From: Bacteriovoracaceae bacterium
GTDB taxonomy: Bacteria > Bdellovibrionota > Bacteriovoracia > Bacteriovoracales > Bacteriovoracaceae
Assembly (NCBI GenBank): GCA_016786485.1
Contig: JAEUWD010000053.1
Location: forward strand, 1-45,030
Direction: 5' to 3'
Length of the DNA: 45,030 nucleotides
Below the pieces are notes generated by a model. The model searched no databases. It saw only the letters and a list, made by a program, of their open reading frames with translations, and had not been told where the DNA came from. Both the position numbers and the translations under genes were made by a program. Positions 35,856 through 45,030 of this stretch are shown piece after piece (the first letter of the stretch is position 1; each line of letters opens with the position of its first letter).

Positions 35856-37013
35856 TTAAAACATTGATTTAAGTTGATCTAAATAAGTTAGGTTTTCCCA
35901 AGTGAAACTTGTTTTGCTCGAACGACCAAAATGTCCGTAAGCAGCAGTTTCTGAGTAAATTGGTTTTAATAATCCTAAACGCTCAATAATCGATTTAGGT
36001 CTCATATCAAACAACTTATTTACAGCGAGATTGATTTTATCTGCATCAACTTTGTTTGTTCCAAAAGTTTCAACTGAAAAAGATACTGGCTGAGCTACGC
36101 CGATAGCATAAGCCACTTGCACAAGCGCTCTTTCAGCTAAACCAGCAGCAACAATGTGCTTCGCTACTTGGCGAGCTGCATATGCCGCTGAACGGTCTAC
36201 TTTCGATGGGTCTTTACCAGAGAAAGCGCCACCGCCGTGAGCTCCGTGACCGCCGTAAGTATCTACAATAATTTTACGACCAGTTAAACCACAGTCACCC
36301 ATTGGTCCACCGATAACGAAACGGCCAGTTGGGTTGATGAAATATTTTGTCTTATTATCGATTAATTTTGCAGGAACAACTTTCGCAATAACTTCTTCAC
36401 GAATCGCAGCTTGAACGTCACTTAATGACATTTCTTCAGCATGCTGACTTGAAACAACAATAGCATCGATTCTTTTAATTTTGCCTTTTTCATACTGAGC
36501 TGTAACTTGTGTCTTACCATCCGCTCGAAGAAGAGGAACGATGCCTTCTTTTCTTACGTCACTTAAGCGCTTAGCTAATTGGTGAGATAGTTCGATAGTA
36601 AGTGGCATATAGTTAGCTGTTTCGTTTACCGCGTAACCAAACATTAAACCTTGATCACCAGCTCCCTGCTCTTTACCTTTATCTTCAGTAACACCCATTG
36701 AGATATCTGGAGATTGCTTACCCAAAGTCACCATAACGGCGCATGTGTTACAGTCGAAACCTTTATCTGAATGGTCGTAACCAATATCTTGAATTTTATT
36801 TCTTACGATTTTTTGAACGTCGATTTGCGCGTTTGAAGTTACTTCCCCCGCAACAACCACTAAACCAGTTGTTAACATCGTTTCACAAGCTACGCGAGAC
36901 TTTGGGTCTTGGGCCAAGAAAGCATCAAGAATGCTATCGCTGATTTGATCGGCCATTTTATCTGGATGACCTTCAGTAACTGACTCTGACGTAAAAAGAA
37001 AATCTTGTGACAT
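35856..37013 (-). CDS. metK: S-adenosylmethionine synthetase
   Basis: A 385-residue cytoplasmic enzyme making S-adenosylmethionine from methionine and ATP. Family motifs: [21 protein letters not shown], the [15 protein letters not shown] loop, [26 protein letters not shown] and [19 protein letters not shown] (P-loop-like). Start at ATG 37013: GGAG lies 7 nt upstream, and the frame back to 37049 only adds the leader. A strong sigma70-type promoter precedes it, with a leader too short for a SAM riboswitch. Confidence 0.98.
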   Translation of the reverse strand: MSQDFLFTSESVTEGHPDKMADQISDSILDAFLAQDPKSRVACETMLTTGLVVVAGEVTSNAQIDVQKIVRNKIQDIGYDHSDKGFDCNTCAVMVTLGKQSPDISMGVTEDKGKEQGAGDQGLMFGYAVNETANYMPLTIELSHQLAKRLSDVRKEGIVPLLRADGKTQVTAQYEKGKIKRIDAIVVSSQHAEEMSLSDVQAAIREEVIAKVVPAKLIDNKTKYFINPTGRFVIGGPMGDCGLTGRKIIVDTYGGHGAHGGGAFSGKDPSKVDRSAAYAARQVAKHIVAAGLAERALVQVAYAIGVAQPVSFSVETFGTNKVDADKINLAVNKLFDMRPKSIIERLGLLKPIYSETAAYGHFGRSSKTSFTWENLTYLDQLKSMF

Positions 37014-37040
37014 ATGTATCTCCGGAAATTTGTTTTGGTT

Positions 37041-37069
37041 TTTATACATTGAACTATGGATTAGGGCAA
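37041..37069 (-). promoter_or_regulatory. Predicted sigma70-type promoter of metK
   Basis: Minus strand: -35 TTGCCC (37064-37069), 17-nt spacer, -10 TATAAA (37041-37046). Transcription would begin near 37034, leaving about 20 nt before the start codon. It lies just downstream of, and partly touches, the end of the preceding gene. Confidence 0.55.
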
Positions 37070-37075
37070 GAAAAC

Positions 37076-38791
37076 TTAATCTTTTACGAAGTAGGTAAAA
37101 TAATGCGGATTACGATAGTGATAAAATATCGGGTTATCTTGGAAAAGCTTCAGGGTATAGGTCTCATCATCAATATTGACCACCTGATACGACTCAGAAT
37201 TAGGAGCAATAAAGCTATAATAGTATTGATAATCTAAATTTTTAAACGCCCGTCTCAAGGAGACTTGATTCTTATGCAGGACCCCCGGACGCTCACTAAT
37301 AGCGGCATAGCCACCCCAGATTTGAGACATATCAATTCGACCCGTCATTGAGGCCCGTGAGAAGTAGCGCGTGGCAGTAAAAGCACGGTCAGGATCAATC
37401 AATTTTCGGTAGGCCAAACGGAGGTTTTCTTTACGTAAAAACTGTCCAATTCTCGACTGATCAGGGCAAAAAATATTCACTACCCCAGGAATGTAATAAT
37501 AGGTAAACGAGAACTCACCTTTTTTGAAAAGCACATTCAGCCAATGTTGCTTTTGAATTTCAGCATCAGGGAAAGTTCGAAGCAAATAAGTGTAAAGATC
37601 TTCGGTCGGATCAATCTTTTGATAGAAAGGAATATCGTGACGATTAATAACGACCTGGGTGACGTCTTTGCGTTCAGTCGCTTCACGTCCGTCCACTTCG
37701 CCCACCTCATTAAAAAGGATAGTTTCGATAACAAATAACGCCTTCATTAGTTCCGTTTGCTGACTCCAGAATTCAAAGGCCGCAGCTTCTTTTTTATAAA
37801 CATAATCACGAAGTGCAAAAGTGGCTTCGGCTTTTTGTTTCATTAGGAATTGTGTACGAGTAAGTCCATCAGCATTTGTCGTAGTCGCCGGTAGCTTCGT
37901 ATCTTTTAGGACTGAAAGATAATAATCATAAGATTTTTTCGTGCGGTCTTCCCACTCGTTCAGTCGCTTCACTTGAAGTGCATAACCACGATCGATGTGT
38001 CCTTCAACCGCGCCAATAATATAGTCCATGTCGTAACGAATATTTTCAGAAAAAAAGTCACGCTGATTTTTTACTGCCAAAGTCACGGTATCAAGAGCCG
38101 AGCGTAAAAAAGCATCTGATTTGGTGTGATCCGGATCAAGGGCACCATCTTCGACAATTTTGCGATAGAAATATAATTCGTTAGCCTTAACTTTATAGGT
38201 GTCGCCTAGATCTTTGTATTTGTCATAATTCTTTCGATTGTAAAAATGATCAACCGGATAATCAAAACTTAACAGAAAATAAATATTATTAACAAAAGCA
38301 TTATATTCAACTTCGTACTCAGCTAATAACTTTCGCGAGGAATTCAACGCCGTTAAACGCTGTTTTTCCGTCGAAGCTAACTGATAATTCTTTTTTTCAT
38401 TCAAGGCCTTCTTTTGAATATCGATAATTTTATCGGTAATTTTTCGAAATGATGGAAGCGAACGTTGTTTCATCAGCTTCGCTTTAATGTCTTTGATGTA
38501 ATTGATTTTATCTAAAATCTTGGGAAGATACTTGGTGATAGTGGCACTATCTACATCACCTTTAGATTCTGGTAAGTAATAACCCTGACCGCGGAAATTT
38601 CTTAGCAATTTGTAATATTCGTGGTCACTGCCGTAAGTACAAAGCTTCTTAAAATATCCCTGATGAACTTCCAGATACTCATGAATGATTTGTGTTTCTG
38701 TTTTATCTATTTCAAAAACAGGTTTGGCTTGGCCAGTTACTGTAAACGCCAAACTTAAGTAAATAGCGAGGATAGGTTTAATGAATTTCAT
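37076..38791 (-). CDS. Large exported helical protein of unknown function
   Basis: A 571-residue protein with a clear signal peptide ([18 protein letters not shown], cleavage after residue 22). The mature part is mostly helical with coiled-coil stretches (about 85-160). A segment at about 370-405 ([20 protein letters not shown], then TQVVINR) faintly resembles the SleB-type wall hydrolase pattern E-x-x-x-E-G...VxNR, but I cannot confirm it. The gene overlaps the end of mpl by 14 nt, so they are translated from one transcript; a wall-related role would fit that context. Confidence 0.7.
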   Translation of the reverse strand: MKFIKPILAIYLSLAFTVTGQAKPVFEIDKTETQIIHEYLEVHQGYFKKLCTYGSDHEYYKLLRNFRGQGYYLPESKGDVDSATITKYLPKILDKINYIKDIKAKLMKQRSLPSFRKITDKIIDIQKKALNEKKNYQLASTEKQRLTALNSSRKLLAEYEVEYNAFVNNIYFLLSFDYPVDHFYNRKNYDKYKDLGDTYKVKANELYFYRKIVEDGALDPDHTKSDAFLRSALDTVTLAVKNQRDFFSENIRYDMDYIIGAVEGHIDRGYALQVKRLNEWEDRTKKSYDYYLSVLKDTKLPATTTNADGLTRTQFLMKQKAEATFALRDYVYKKEAAAFEFWSQQTELMKALFVIETILFNEVGEVDGREATERKDVTQVVINRHDIPFYQKIDPTEDLYTYLLRTFPDAEIQKQHWLNVLFKKGEFSFTYYYIPGVVNIFCPDQSRIGQFLRKENLRLAYRKLIDPDRAFTATRYFSRASMTGRIDMSQIWGGYAAISERPGVLHKNQVSLRRAFKNLDYQYYYSFIAPNSESYQVVNIDDETYTLKLFQDNPIFYHYRNPHYFTYFVKD

Positions 38792-40223
38792 TGATGAAGT
38801 TTGATTCCCATAGTCCCAAACAAGTTCGGTTACTCAAGATTAGTAAAACATCATCCGTTGATATCATCTGATCGATCATTAAACGGAGTTGATTGAGATT
38901 ATCTACATTCGCACTTGGAATTTTTTTTGTTTTTAACATTTCCACAATTTTAATCGTGTCTAAGTCTTTTTTGTCTTTAGCAGTCGTCGCAATGCTTGGT
39001 TTGGCGATAATAACTTTATTTGCGAGTAATAAACTTTCCGCGAATTCATCTTGAAATACGTTACTTCGTGCCGTTGCTGACATTGGTTCTAAAACGACAA
39101 AGATTTTTTTATCAGGAAATTTAGTTTTAATTGAATCGATCGTGACTGATACTGCACGAGGATGGTGAGCAAAGTCATCAACCACGATGGCACCTTTATA
39201 TTTGCCCTTCACTTCTTGACGGCGTTTTACCATATTTAATTTTTTAACCGCTGCTTGAACTTGCTTTATAGAAAAACCTTCATTTAAGCAAAATAAAATA
39301 CAAGCCGTTACATTTAAAACATTATGCTTACCAATCAGATTGGTTTTAAAACTTACTGGCTTACCTTCGAAATTTAATTCAAAAATCGTACCTTCTTGAT
39401 TTTCAGTCACAATTTTAGGACCTAAAGGTGAAGTATTTCCATAGAGGTACCAAGGAACTTTTTTGGTTTTCGAAAACTGTTCATATAATTTTAAGCATGA
39501 AGGATAATCATTATTGAGAACAAAACTACCGTTAATTTTTGGGATGGCCGCAATAAATTCTTTTTCAATGTCTTCAACACTGTTGAAAATATCAGCGTGA
39601 TCAAACTCAAGTGAAGTCAAAATCAAGTGATCGATTTCATATTGACGGAATTTCGAAAACTTCTGAAAGTAAGCACTGTCATATTCATCTGATTCGATGG
39701 CGAAATAACTTCCATCACCTAAACGTGAAGGTGGACGATCGTCAATAATTCCACCAATAAAATATCCTGGCTTCTTGCCTAAATTTTCTAACATTTGGGT
39801 AATCAAATAAGTTGTGGTGGTTTTTCCATGTGTACCGGCCACACCAATAACATTCTGGTTACTTAAAACTAAAGTTCCAAGAACGGTTGGGAACGAAGTG
39901 AAGGCCACACCGCATTTTTCGATTAGCGTTGCTTGCTCACTTACACGCGGAACAGAGTTTCCAACGATAATGAGATCATATTTTTGTAAAAATTTATCAT
40001 TCACTTCTGATAATTTATAAAGAGGAATGCCGGTACTTTCGAGATAAGTGCTCATCGGTGGAGCAAAACTCATATCAGCGCCTTCAACATCGTAACCAGC
40101 TTCTTTCAACAAACAAGCGCAAGCCCCCATCCCGGTACCGCAGATGCGATAGAAAAATATTTTCTTAATTTTGCTTTTATTTTTTAATAATTCTTCAGCG
40201 GAAATGTTGTTAGTTAAATCCAT
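38778..40223 (-). CDS. mpl: UDP-MurNAc:L-Ala-gamma-D-Glu-meso-DAP ligase (Mpl)
   Basis: A 481-residue cytoplasmic Mur-ligase-family enzyme that attaches the recycled tripeptide to UDP-MurNAc. Mur N-terminal domain with RICGTGMGACACLLKEAGYDV, ATP loop GVAGTHGKTTTT (127-138), central SLEFDHADIFNSVEDIE and C-terminal VVDDFAHHPRAV, all closer to Mpl than MurC. Start ATG 40223 has AAGGA 7 nt upstream; the longer frame begins with an unsupported TTG. Lies 56 nt after the serine hydrolase gene. Confidence 0.92.
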   Translation of the reverse strand: MDLTNNISAEELLKNKSKIKKIFFYRICGTGMGACACLLKEAGYDVEGADMSFAPPMSTYLESTGIPLYKLSEVNDKFLQKYDLIIVGNSVPRVSEQATLIEKCGVAFTSFPTVLGTLVLSNQNVIGVAGTHGKTTTTYLITQMLENLGKKPGYFIGGIIDDRPPSRLGDGSYFAIESDEYDSAYFQKFSKFRQYEIDHLILTSLEFDHADIFNSVEDIEKEFIAAIPKINGSFVLNNDYPSCLKLYEQFSKTKKVPWYLYGNTSPLGPKIVTENQEGTIFELNFEGKPVSFKTNLIGKHNVLNVTACILFCLNEGFSIKQVQAAVKKLNMVKRRQEVKGKYKGAIVVDDFAHHPRAVSVTIDSIKTKFPDKKIFVVLEPMSATARSNVFQDEFAESLLLANKVIIAKPSIATTAKDKKDLDTIKIVEMLKTKKIPSANVDNLNQLRLMIDQMISTDDVLLILSNRTCLGLWESNFINEIH

Positions 40224-40279
40224 AATCTGTCCTTGATGTGTTCTTAATATGATAACTGAGGGCAAAATTTTAGTCTATT

Positions 40280-41221
40280 CTATAGTGACCAGATTTCTTC
40301 GCCTAATTTTCTTCTCAAAGCGTTAAGGCCAGTGCGACTGTACCAGTAATTTTTAGTTCCGTTGGTCAGGATAACTTGACCTCGGTTCATTTCTGGATCG
40401 ATCCAGACTGAGGTTCCAGTGAAACCGAGGAAGCCGAAAGTGAGGTCTGAACAACCTTTACCCGCAAGGCTCGATTCGTTTTTTTTGATTCTTTGGTGAT
40501 CAGAGATGGTCGTGGTGTCCCAACCATTCACAAAAGTGGACGCAGAGTCTCGTTGCTGCATCGCTTTTTTCATTTCTTTGATGAGGTCGAGTTCTTGGTT
40601 GAAATTTAATAATGTCCGACAAAGTCCGGCAACTGTCGCAAACAAACCGGCATGCGAACAAAACTCACCAATGTTATAGGCGTTAGGATCATGAACCGCA
40701 CCAATGATGGGTCGCCCGGCACGAAAACCCGTCGGTGGACAAATAGCATTTTCGGGTAAGTCTTTCCAGAAAACACACTCGGCGTCCCAAATCTTAGCGC
40801 ACTCTTTTTGCATATTTTTCTTAGTACGACTTTCAAATTCTAGCATTAATCTCAAAGCTGAATAGTCTGAATAAAGTGTAGGAGATTTTTTTATGGGATA
40901 ACAAGAAACTTCATCTTTCCAATTTTTCTTTGAGAGCAAACCCCAATCTGGTAAACCCGCTTGATGATTGAGAAGTAACTTCATCTCATCATCAAATTTA
41001 TCTTGATGTAAAAAATAACTTAGGGCCAATGTCAGAGGCTTGGTGACACTCGCTAAATCAAAGTACATATGAGGTGTAAGTGATTCTTCGACAAATTCCG
41101 GATACTTTTTCATTTCAAAAGATTCGAAACTTTTTTTAGAAAAATCTATAACACCAACTGCTAACGAGTCAAAATTTTGATCGACCAGAAGTTTAAATGC
41201 GGTTTTCTTTAACGCTTCCAT
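40280..41221 (-). CDS. Beta-lactamase-family serine hydrolase
   Basis: A 313-residue protein of the class C beta-lactamase/PBP-like hydrolase family. Nucleophile motif SVTK (Ser58, Lys61); Tyr-Ser-Asp at 117-119 where the family has YxN; HDPNAYNIGEFCSHAGLF and GFTGTSVWIDPE (about 266-277), the usual HTG/KTG-strand region. There is no signal peptide, so a cytoplasmic enzyme, which is unusual for a wall amidase or penicillin target. It starts inside the end of ppdK (29-nt overlap) and precedes mpl, which suggests a part in muropeptide recycling; that role is inferred. Confidence 0.85.
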   Translation of the reverse strand: MEALKKTAFKLLVDQNFDSLAVGVIDFSKKSFESFEMKKYPEFVEESLTPHMYFDLASVTKPLTLALSYFLHQDKFDDEMKLLLNHQAGLPDWGLLSKKNWKDEVSCYPIKKSPTLYSDYSALRLMLEFESRTKKNMQKECAKIWDAECVFWKDLPENAICPPTGFRAGRPIIGAVHDPNAYNIGEFCSHAGLFATVAGLCRTLLNFNQELDLIKEMKKAMQQRDSASTFVNGWDTTTISDHQRIKKNESSLAGKGCSDLTFGFLGFTGTSVWIDPEMNRGQVILTNGTKNYWYSRTGLNALRRKLGEEIWSL

Positions 41222-43898
41222 GTTTTTCCATCGCAGTTGCTGGCCATTTTAGCGCTGCTTGCGCTGCTGCCAGTCTGGCGATGGGAACTCGAAACGGTGA
41301 ACAACTTACGTAATCTAATCCAACCTTATGACAGAACTCAATTGAGTTGGGTTCGCCACCATGTTCACCACAAATTCCACAATGCAAATCTGGATTGGCC
41401 TTCTTACCTATTTTAACAGCATGCTCAACCAGAAATCCAACACCTTCTTGATCTAAAACAACAAATGGGTCACGAGCGTAAATATTTTTACTGGTGTAAA
41501 TTGGTAAGAATTTACCTGCGTCATCGCGAGAAAGCCCATATGTCGTCTGAGTTAAATCATTTGTACCAAATGAAAAAAACTCGGCGTGTTTAGCAATTTT
41601 ATCTGCGGTAATCGCTGCGCGAGGAAGTTCAATCATGGTCCCAATCTGGTACTCAATTTTATTTCCCAATTCCTTGAACACCATTTCAATTTCTTCAATC
41701 GCCTCTTTTTTCAGAAGCTCTAATTCTTTATGATCACTAATCAAGGGAATCATAATTTCAGGCAAGACCACAACCTTATCTTTTTTCGCCATCAAGGCTG
41801 CTTCGATAATCGCGCGTACTTGCATTTGATAAATTTCACTAAACGTAATTCCTAAACGACAACCACGGTGACCTAACATTGGGTTAAATTCGTGCAAGAA
41901 ATCTTTACGTTCACGAATTTCATTCATCGAAATTTGCAATGACGCTGCTAGTTCTTTCATATCATTTTCAGTGTGAGGCAAGAACTCATGTAGTGGCGGA
42001 TCCAGTAAACGAATATTAACCGGCAGACCATTCATCGCTTTAAAAATGCCGACAAAATCTTCGCGCTGGAATGGCAGGAGTTTATTTAAAGCTTTTTTTC
42101 GATCAACTTGAGTCTTGGCAAAAATCATTTCACGAACCGCTAAAATTCTCTCTGGTGCAAAAAACATGTGCTCAGTTCGACACAGACCAATACCTTGCGC
42201 ACCAAAACTACGAGCGATTTTTGAATCTTCTGGAGTATCAGCATTAGTACGAATATCAAGTCGTTTAAATTTATCCGTCCACGCCATATAGGTTGCAAAG
42301 TCTTCTGACATTTGCGCTTCAATGGTTGGAATTAAACCTTCATAAATTTCACCAGTGGCACCGTCGAATGTTAAGTAGTCACCTTCGCGATATTTATCTT
42401 TTCCAAAGCTCATGGTCTTATCATTGTAATTAATCATCAGCGCTGAACAGCCAGCGACACATGGTTTTCCCATTCCCCGTGCAACGACTGCCGCGTGAGA
42501 AGTCATCCCGCCACGAGCGGTAAGAATACCTTGAGCAGCGGCCATACCACCAATATCTTCCGGTGAAGTCTCTTGGCGAACCAGAATGACTTTTTTTCCA
42601 TTTTTGGCCCATTCTTGTGCCGTCTCCGAGTTGAAAACAATTTGTCCACCAGCCGCCCCTGGTGAAGCTGGAAGGCCACTGGCCAGTAATGTCTTTTTTG
42701 CTTTTGGATCAAGTCTTGGGTGTAAGAGTTGATTTAAATCTTCTGGATAAATTTTTAAGACAGCTTGCTCTTTAGTAATCATTCCCTCTGAGACTAAATC
42801 TACCGCCACTTTTAAAGCCGCATTCACTGTTCGCTTTGCATTTCGCGTTTGCAATAAATAAAGTTTTTTATTTTCAATGGTGAACTCAATATCTTGCATA
42901 TCTTTATAATGCGCTTCGAGTTTTTTATAGGTTGCCACTAACTCTTCATAAGTCTCAGGCATGATCTCTTCCAGCGTTTTCATGTTTTTATTTGATTCAT
43001 TTTTTGATTTTTCATTAATCGGTGCCGGTGTACGAATGCCGGCCACCACATCTTCACCTTGTGCATTCACTAAATACTCACCAAAGAAAATTTTAGCACC
43101 GGTCGATGGATCACGCGTGAAACATACGCCAGTGGCACAAGTCTCACCCATGTTACCAAACACCATGGCCTGAACGTTAACTGCCGTTCCCCACGAGCTA
43201 TCGTAACCATGCATCTCGCGATACATTTGCGCGCGTGGATTATGCCAAGAATTAAAAACGGCACCGATAGCAAGCCATAATTGTTCCATCGGATCGCTTG
43301 GAAATTTACGACCTAATTCTTCAAGTACAATTGATTTATAAACGGTAACTAGCTCTTGAAAATCTTTGGCATTTAACTCTGTATCTTCTTTTACACCACG
43401 AGCTGTTTTTAAATCGTCCAGTTGATGCTCAAGCAGTGAGTGACCAAGGCCCAAAACAACGTTTGAAAACATCTGAATAAAACGCCGATATGAATCCCAA
43501 GCAAAACGTTCATTCTTAGTTTTCTCGGCCAGCGCTTTTACTGTTTCATCATTTAAGCCAAGATTCAAAACCGTGTCCATCATCCCTGGCATTGAAACAC
43601 GAGAACCAGAACGAACCGAGAAAAGAAGCGGGTCAGTTTTATCGCCAAATTTCTTCTTTTGCAGTTTTTCCACTTGGTTTAAAGCTGCGAGGATTTGCTT
43701 CTTTATCTCTTCATTAATCGTTTTATTTTCTTTGTAATATTGTGTGCAGGCTTCTGTAGAAATCGTAAATCCAGGAGGTACCGCTAAACCTAACGAGCTC
43801 ATCTCGGCCAGGTTGGCGCCCTTACCACCTAAGAGGTTCTTCATATCTTTATTCCCTTCGGTCAATTCAGAGGAGAAACGATAGACCCATTGCTGCAT
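41193..43898 (-). CDS. ppdK: Pyruvate phosphate dikinase
   Basis: A 901-residue cytoplasmic enzyme interconverting pyruvate + ATP + Pi and PEP + AMP + PPi. N-terminal ATP-grasp (LLGGKGANLAEMSSLGLAVPPG), phospho-histidine domain GGMTSHAAVVARGMGKPCV with catalytic His468, and PEP/pyruvate-binding barrel (LPEIMIPLISDHKEL, SFGTNDLTQTTYGLSRDD, CGICGEHGGEPNSI). Length matches bacterial PPDK. AAGGAC precedes the ATG. Its end overlaps the serine hydrolase start. A reversible link between glycolysis and gluconeogenesis suits an amino-acid-fed lifestyle. Confidence 0.98.
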   Translation of the reverse strand: MQQWVYRFSSELTEGNKDMKNLLGGKGANLAEMSSLGLAVPPGFTISTEACTQYYKENKTINEEIKKQILAALNQVEKLQKKKFGDKTDPLLFSVRSGSRVSMPGMMDTVLNLGLNDETVKALAEKTKNERFAWDSYRRFIQMFSNVVLGLGHSLLEHQLDDLKTARGVKEDTELNAKDFQELVTVYKSIVLEELGRKFPSDPMEQLWLAIGAVFNSWHNPRAQMYREMHGYDSSWGTAVNVQAMVFGNMGETCATGVCFTRDPSTGAKIFFGEYLVNAQGEDVVAGIRTPAPINEKSKNESNKNMKTLEEIMPETYEELVATYKKLEAHYKDMQDIEFTIENKKLYLLQTRNAKRTVNAALKVAVDLVSEGMITKEQAVLKIYPEDLNQLLHPRLDPKAKKTLLASGLPASPGAAGGQIVFNSETAQEWAKNGKKVILVRQETSPEDIGGMAAAQGILTARGGMTSHAAVVARGMGKPCVAGCSALMINYNDKTMSFGKDKYREGDYLTFDGATGEIYEGLIPTIEAQMSEDFATYMAWTDKFKRLDIRTNADTPEDSKIARSFGAQGIGLCRTEHMFFAPERILAVREMIFAKTQVDRKKALNKLLPFQREDFVGIFKAMNGLPVNIRLLDPPLHEFLPHTENDMKELAASLQISMNEIRERKDFLHEFNPMLGHRGCRLGITFSEIYQMQVRAIIEAALMAKKDKVVVLPEIMIPLISDHKELELLKKEAIEEIEMVFKELGNKIEYQIGTMIELPRAAITADKIAKHAEFFSFGTNDLTQTTYGLSRDDAGKFLPIYTSKNIYARDPFVVLDQEGVGFLVEHAVKIGKKANPDLHCGICGEHGGEPNSIEFCHKVGLDYVSCSPFRVPIARLAAAQAALKWPATAMEKHGSVKENRI

Positions 43899-43970
43899 AA
43901 ATGTCCTTGGTTGATTTTGGGAAAATCTTAGCTGTTTTTAAGAGGAAAGAGTATCAGAAGATTCTTACTT

Positions 43971-44438
43971 TTAGCTGCACCAGCCGGCCATAACTACGCG
44001 TTGCCCGTGGGTCACCTGTAACACCTTATGCTCCCAGCCCCATACGCCAGTAGCAAAAACCACGAGAACACCATATTTTTGAATAGGAATTTCTAAAATT
44101 TCAGCCTGACCTTTTTTTCGAAATTGGACTATACCGCCGCCGATTTTTTCAGGCGCTACGTTCAGCGAAAGCGAAAACGCCAGAACTCGCGAACCATCAT
44201 CGTGCCAGATACCGTCTTCTTCCCATTCATTTTTGGCGTCACGAATGCTGGTAATGTACTCAATTTGGGAAAACTTCGTATAAGGAGTTAAGGCCTTAAA
44301 AATAATTCCGTCTTTTGTTACAAGTTCGGCCAGTCTTTTATCCAATTCCTGCCAATCCTGCTGGAATAACGGCCCTTTAAGGGCCTCAGGCAGGACTAAA
44401 GTCATTTTATCGTGACCAAATTGAATTAAATTACTCAT
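43971..44438 (-). CDS. 2OG-Fe(II) oxygenase-like protein
   Basis: A 155-residue soluble protein. The metal triad of 2-oxoglutarate/Fe(II) dioxygenases is visible: His79-x-Asp81 in GIWHDDGSR and His137 in GWEHKVLQV, with Arg147 in HGQRVVMAGW as the likely 2-oxoglutarate-binding residue. The size fits a minimal double-stranded beta-helix enzyme of the prolyl-hydroxylase-like group. The substrate is unknown. It lies 72 nt upstream of ppdK on the same strand and is divergent from the exported protein gene at 44515. No good ribosome site is visible. Confidence 0.75.
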   Translation of the reverse strand: MSNLIQFGHDKMTLVLPEALKGPLFQQDWQELDKRLAELVTKDGIIFKALTPYTKFSQIEYITSIRDAKNEWEEDGIWHDDGSRVLAFSLSLNVAPEKIGGGIVQFRKKGQAEILEIPIQKYGVLVVFATGVWGWEHKVLQVTHGQRVVMAGWCS

Positions 44439-44514
44439 GTCTAACTTCTATACACTCCAAGCAAATATTTCAAGCCCAATTGGGGCAAAAGCCTTTTGGG
44501 CATAGAATATTCAG

Positions 44515-45030
44515 ATGCATTTAAAATTGTTATTTTCGCTCACACTTTTGCTAAAGCTTAATCCCGCACACGGAGCTTGTGACGGGTTAATTAAAAACTC
44601 TGTACTACTGGAATCTGCTCGACAAGTACAACTTCCGGCCCTTGATGCTTTAAAAAGTAAAGAAATCGAAGAAAGTTTGAAGCTGCTTAAACAAGATCAA
44701 ATTCTGATTAAAGAACTTTTTAATTTGGAAAAGAAATCACTACCAGAAATACTAGAAGCGCAATTTTACCAAGACACTCAAACCATTAAAGAACTTCATC
44801 TTAAATTAAAAGAGCTCGCCACTGATGAACAACATAAAACAGCTCTCGACAGCATCGAATCACAATTGAATAAAATTTTAGAAAATACCAATTCTGAAGT
44901 GCTCGCTAAAGACGTTACAAAAATGATTGAGGATTTCAAAACGACCAGCGCCGGAATTAATACCGAAAACTCGCTCCGTTTTGGTAGCACTGATCTCGAG
45001 GCCATACACCAAGCCATTAGCACTGAACTT
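44515..45030 (+). CDS. N-terminal part of an exported helical protein (cut by window end)
   Basis: An open frame from ATG 44515 to the window edge (172 codons, no stop). A signal peptide is clear: HLKLLFSLTLLLKLNPAHGA, cleavage near residue 21, then CDGLIKN. The rest is helical and coiled-coil-like, rich in Leu, Lys, Glu and Gln. No family recognised. TAGAAT lies 6 nt before the ATG and no ribosome site is visible, so translation may be leaderless. Confidence 0.65.
   Translation, partial: MHLKLLFSLTLLLKLNPAHGACDGLIKNSVLLESARQVQLPALDALKSKEIEESLKLLKQDQILIKELFNLEKKSLPEILEAQFYQDTQTIKELHLKLKELATDEQHKTALDSIESQLNKILENTNSEVLAKDVTKMIEDFKTTSAGINTENSLRFGSTDLEAIHQAISTEL

Noticed and set aside
37014-37075. 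Possible SAM riboswitch ahead of metK
   Set aside because: Only 62 bases lie between the genes and the predicted promoter leaves about 20 nt of leader, too short for any known SAM-binding RNA; no matching stems seen.
1-45030. CRISPR array, tRNA/rRNA gene, IS element or prophage
   Set aside because: No regular repeat-spacer pattern, cloverleaf, transposase, integrase or phage structural protein was seen; most frames belong to housekeeping, envelope or flagellar genes.

Overview
This 45 kb window looks like the chromosome of a low-GC, motile, diderm (Gram-negative) bacterium. The flagellar gene order, the MlaEFD lipid transporter, the many predicted exported proteins and lipoproteins, and the AT-rich base composition fit Bdellovibrionota, most likely the Bacteriovoracia side (Bacteriovorax/Peredibacter type). 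That placement is inferred from style and gene content; there is no rRNA gene in the window to prove it. Genes are packed tightly: no stretch over 300 bases lacks a gene, and I see no tRNA, rRNA, IS element, prophage or CRISPR array.

Layout. 1-2.4 kb: the end of an unknown gene, a multi-pass membrane protein, a rhodanese-like protein without its cysteine, a MarR regulator with a visible operator, and a small exported protein. 2.4-6.9 kb (minus): the rod-shape/elongasome genes mreC-mreD-mrdA-rodA, without mreB. 7.0-8.9 kb (plus): a membrane-anchored parvulin isomerase and a single-cluster ferredoxin. 8.9-14.6 kb: an exported-protein island with a large heparinase/alginate-lyase-like lipoprotein, a putative secreted zinc metalloprotease and an exported protein with a methyltransferase-like motif. 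14.8-15.2 kb: a coiled-coil protein with a C-terminal membrane anchor. 15.2-30.4 kb (minus): a long flagellar operon read as TPR protein, NtrC-like regulator, flgB, flgC, fliE, fliF, fliG, fliH, fliI, fliJ, motE-like, fliK, flgD, a flagellar operon protein and flgE, ending at a clear terminator. 30.6-34.0 kb (plus): a lipoprotein, mlaE, mlaF, mlaD and an exported protein. 34.0-44.4 kb (minus): an NtrC-type response regulator, a small membrane protein, metK, a large exported protein, mpl, a serine hydrolase, ppdK and a 2OG-Fe(II) oxygenase-like protein. 44.5 kb to the end: the start of an exported protein gene.

How it fits together. Most of the window concerns the cell envelope: wall elongation (RodA, PBP2, MreC, MreD), muropeptide recycling (Mpl and perhaps the neighbouring serine hydrolase), outer-membrane lipid transport (Mla), periplasmic folding (PpiD-like), exported degradative enzymes, and the flagellum from rod and export ATPase to hook. 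The two NtrC-family proteins contrast strongly. The one at 33967-35496 is canonical. The one heading the flagellar structural genes has lost the sigma54-contact loop and the Walker B acidic residues, and is the most interesting anomaly here. I did not find a clearly new defence or mobile system.
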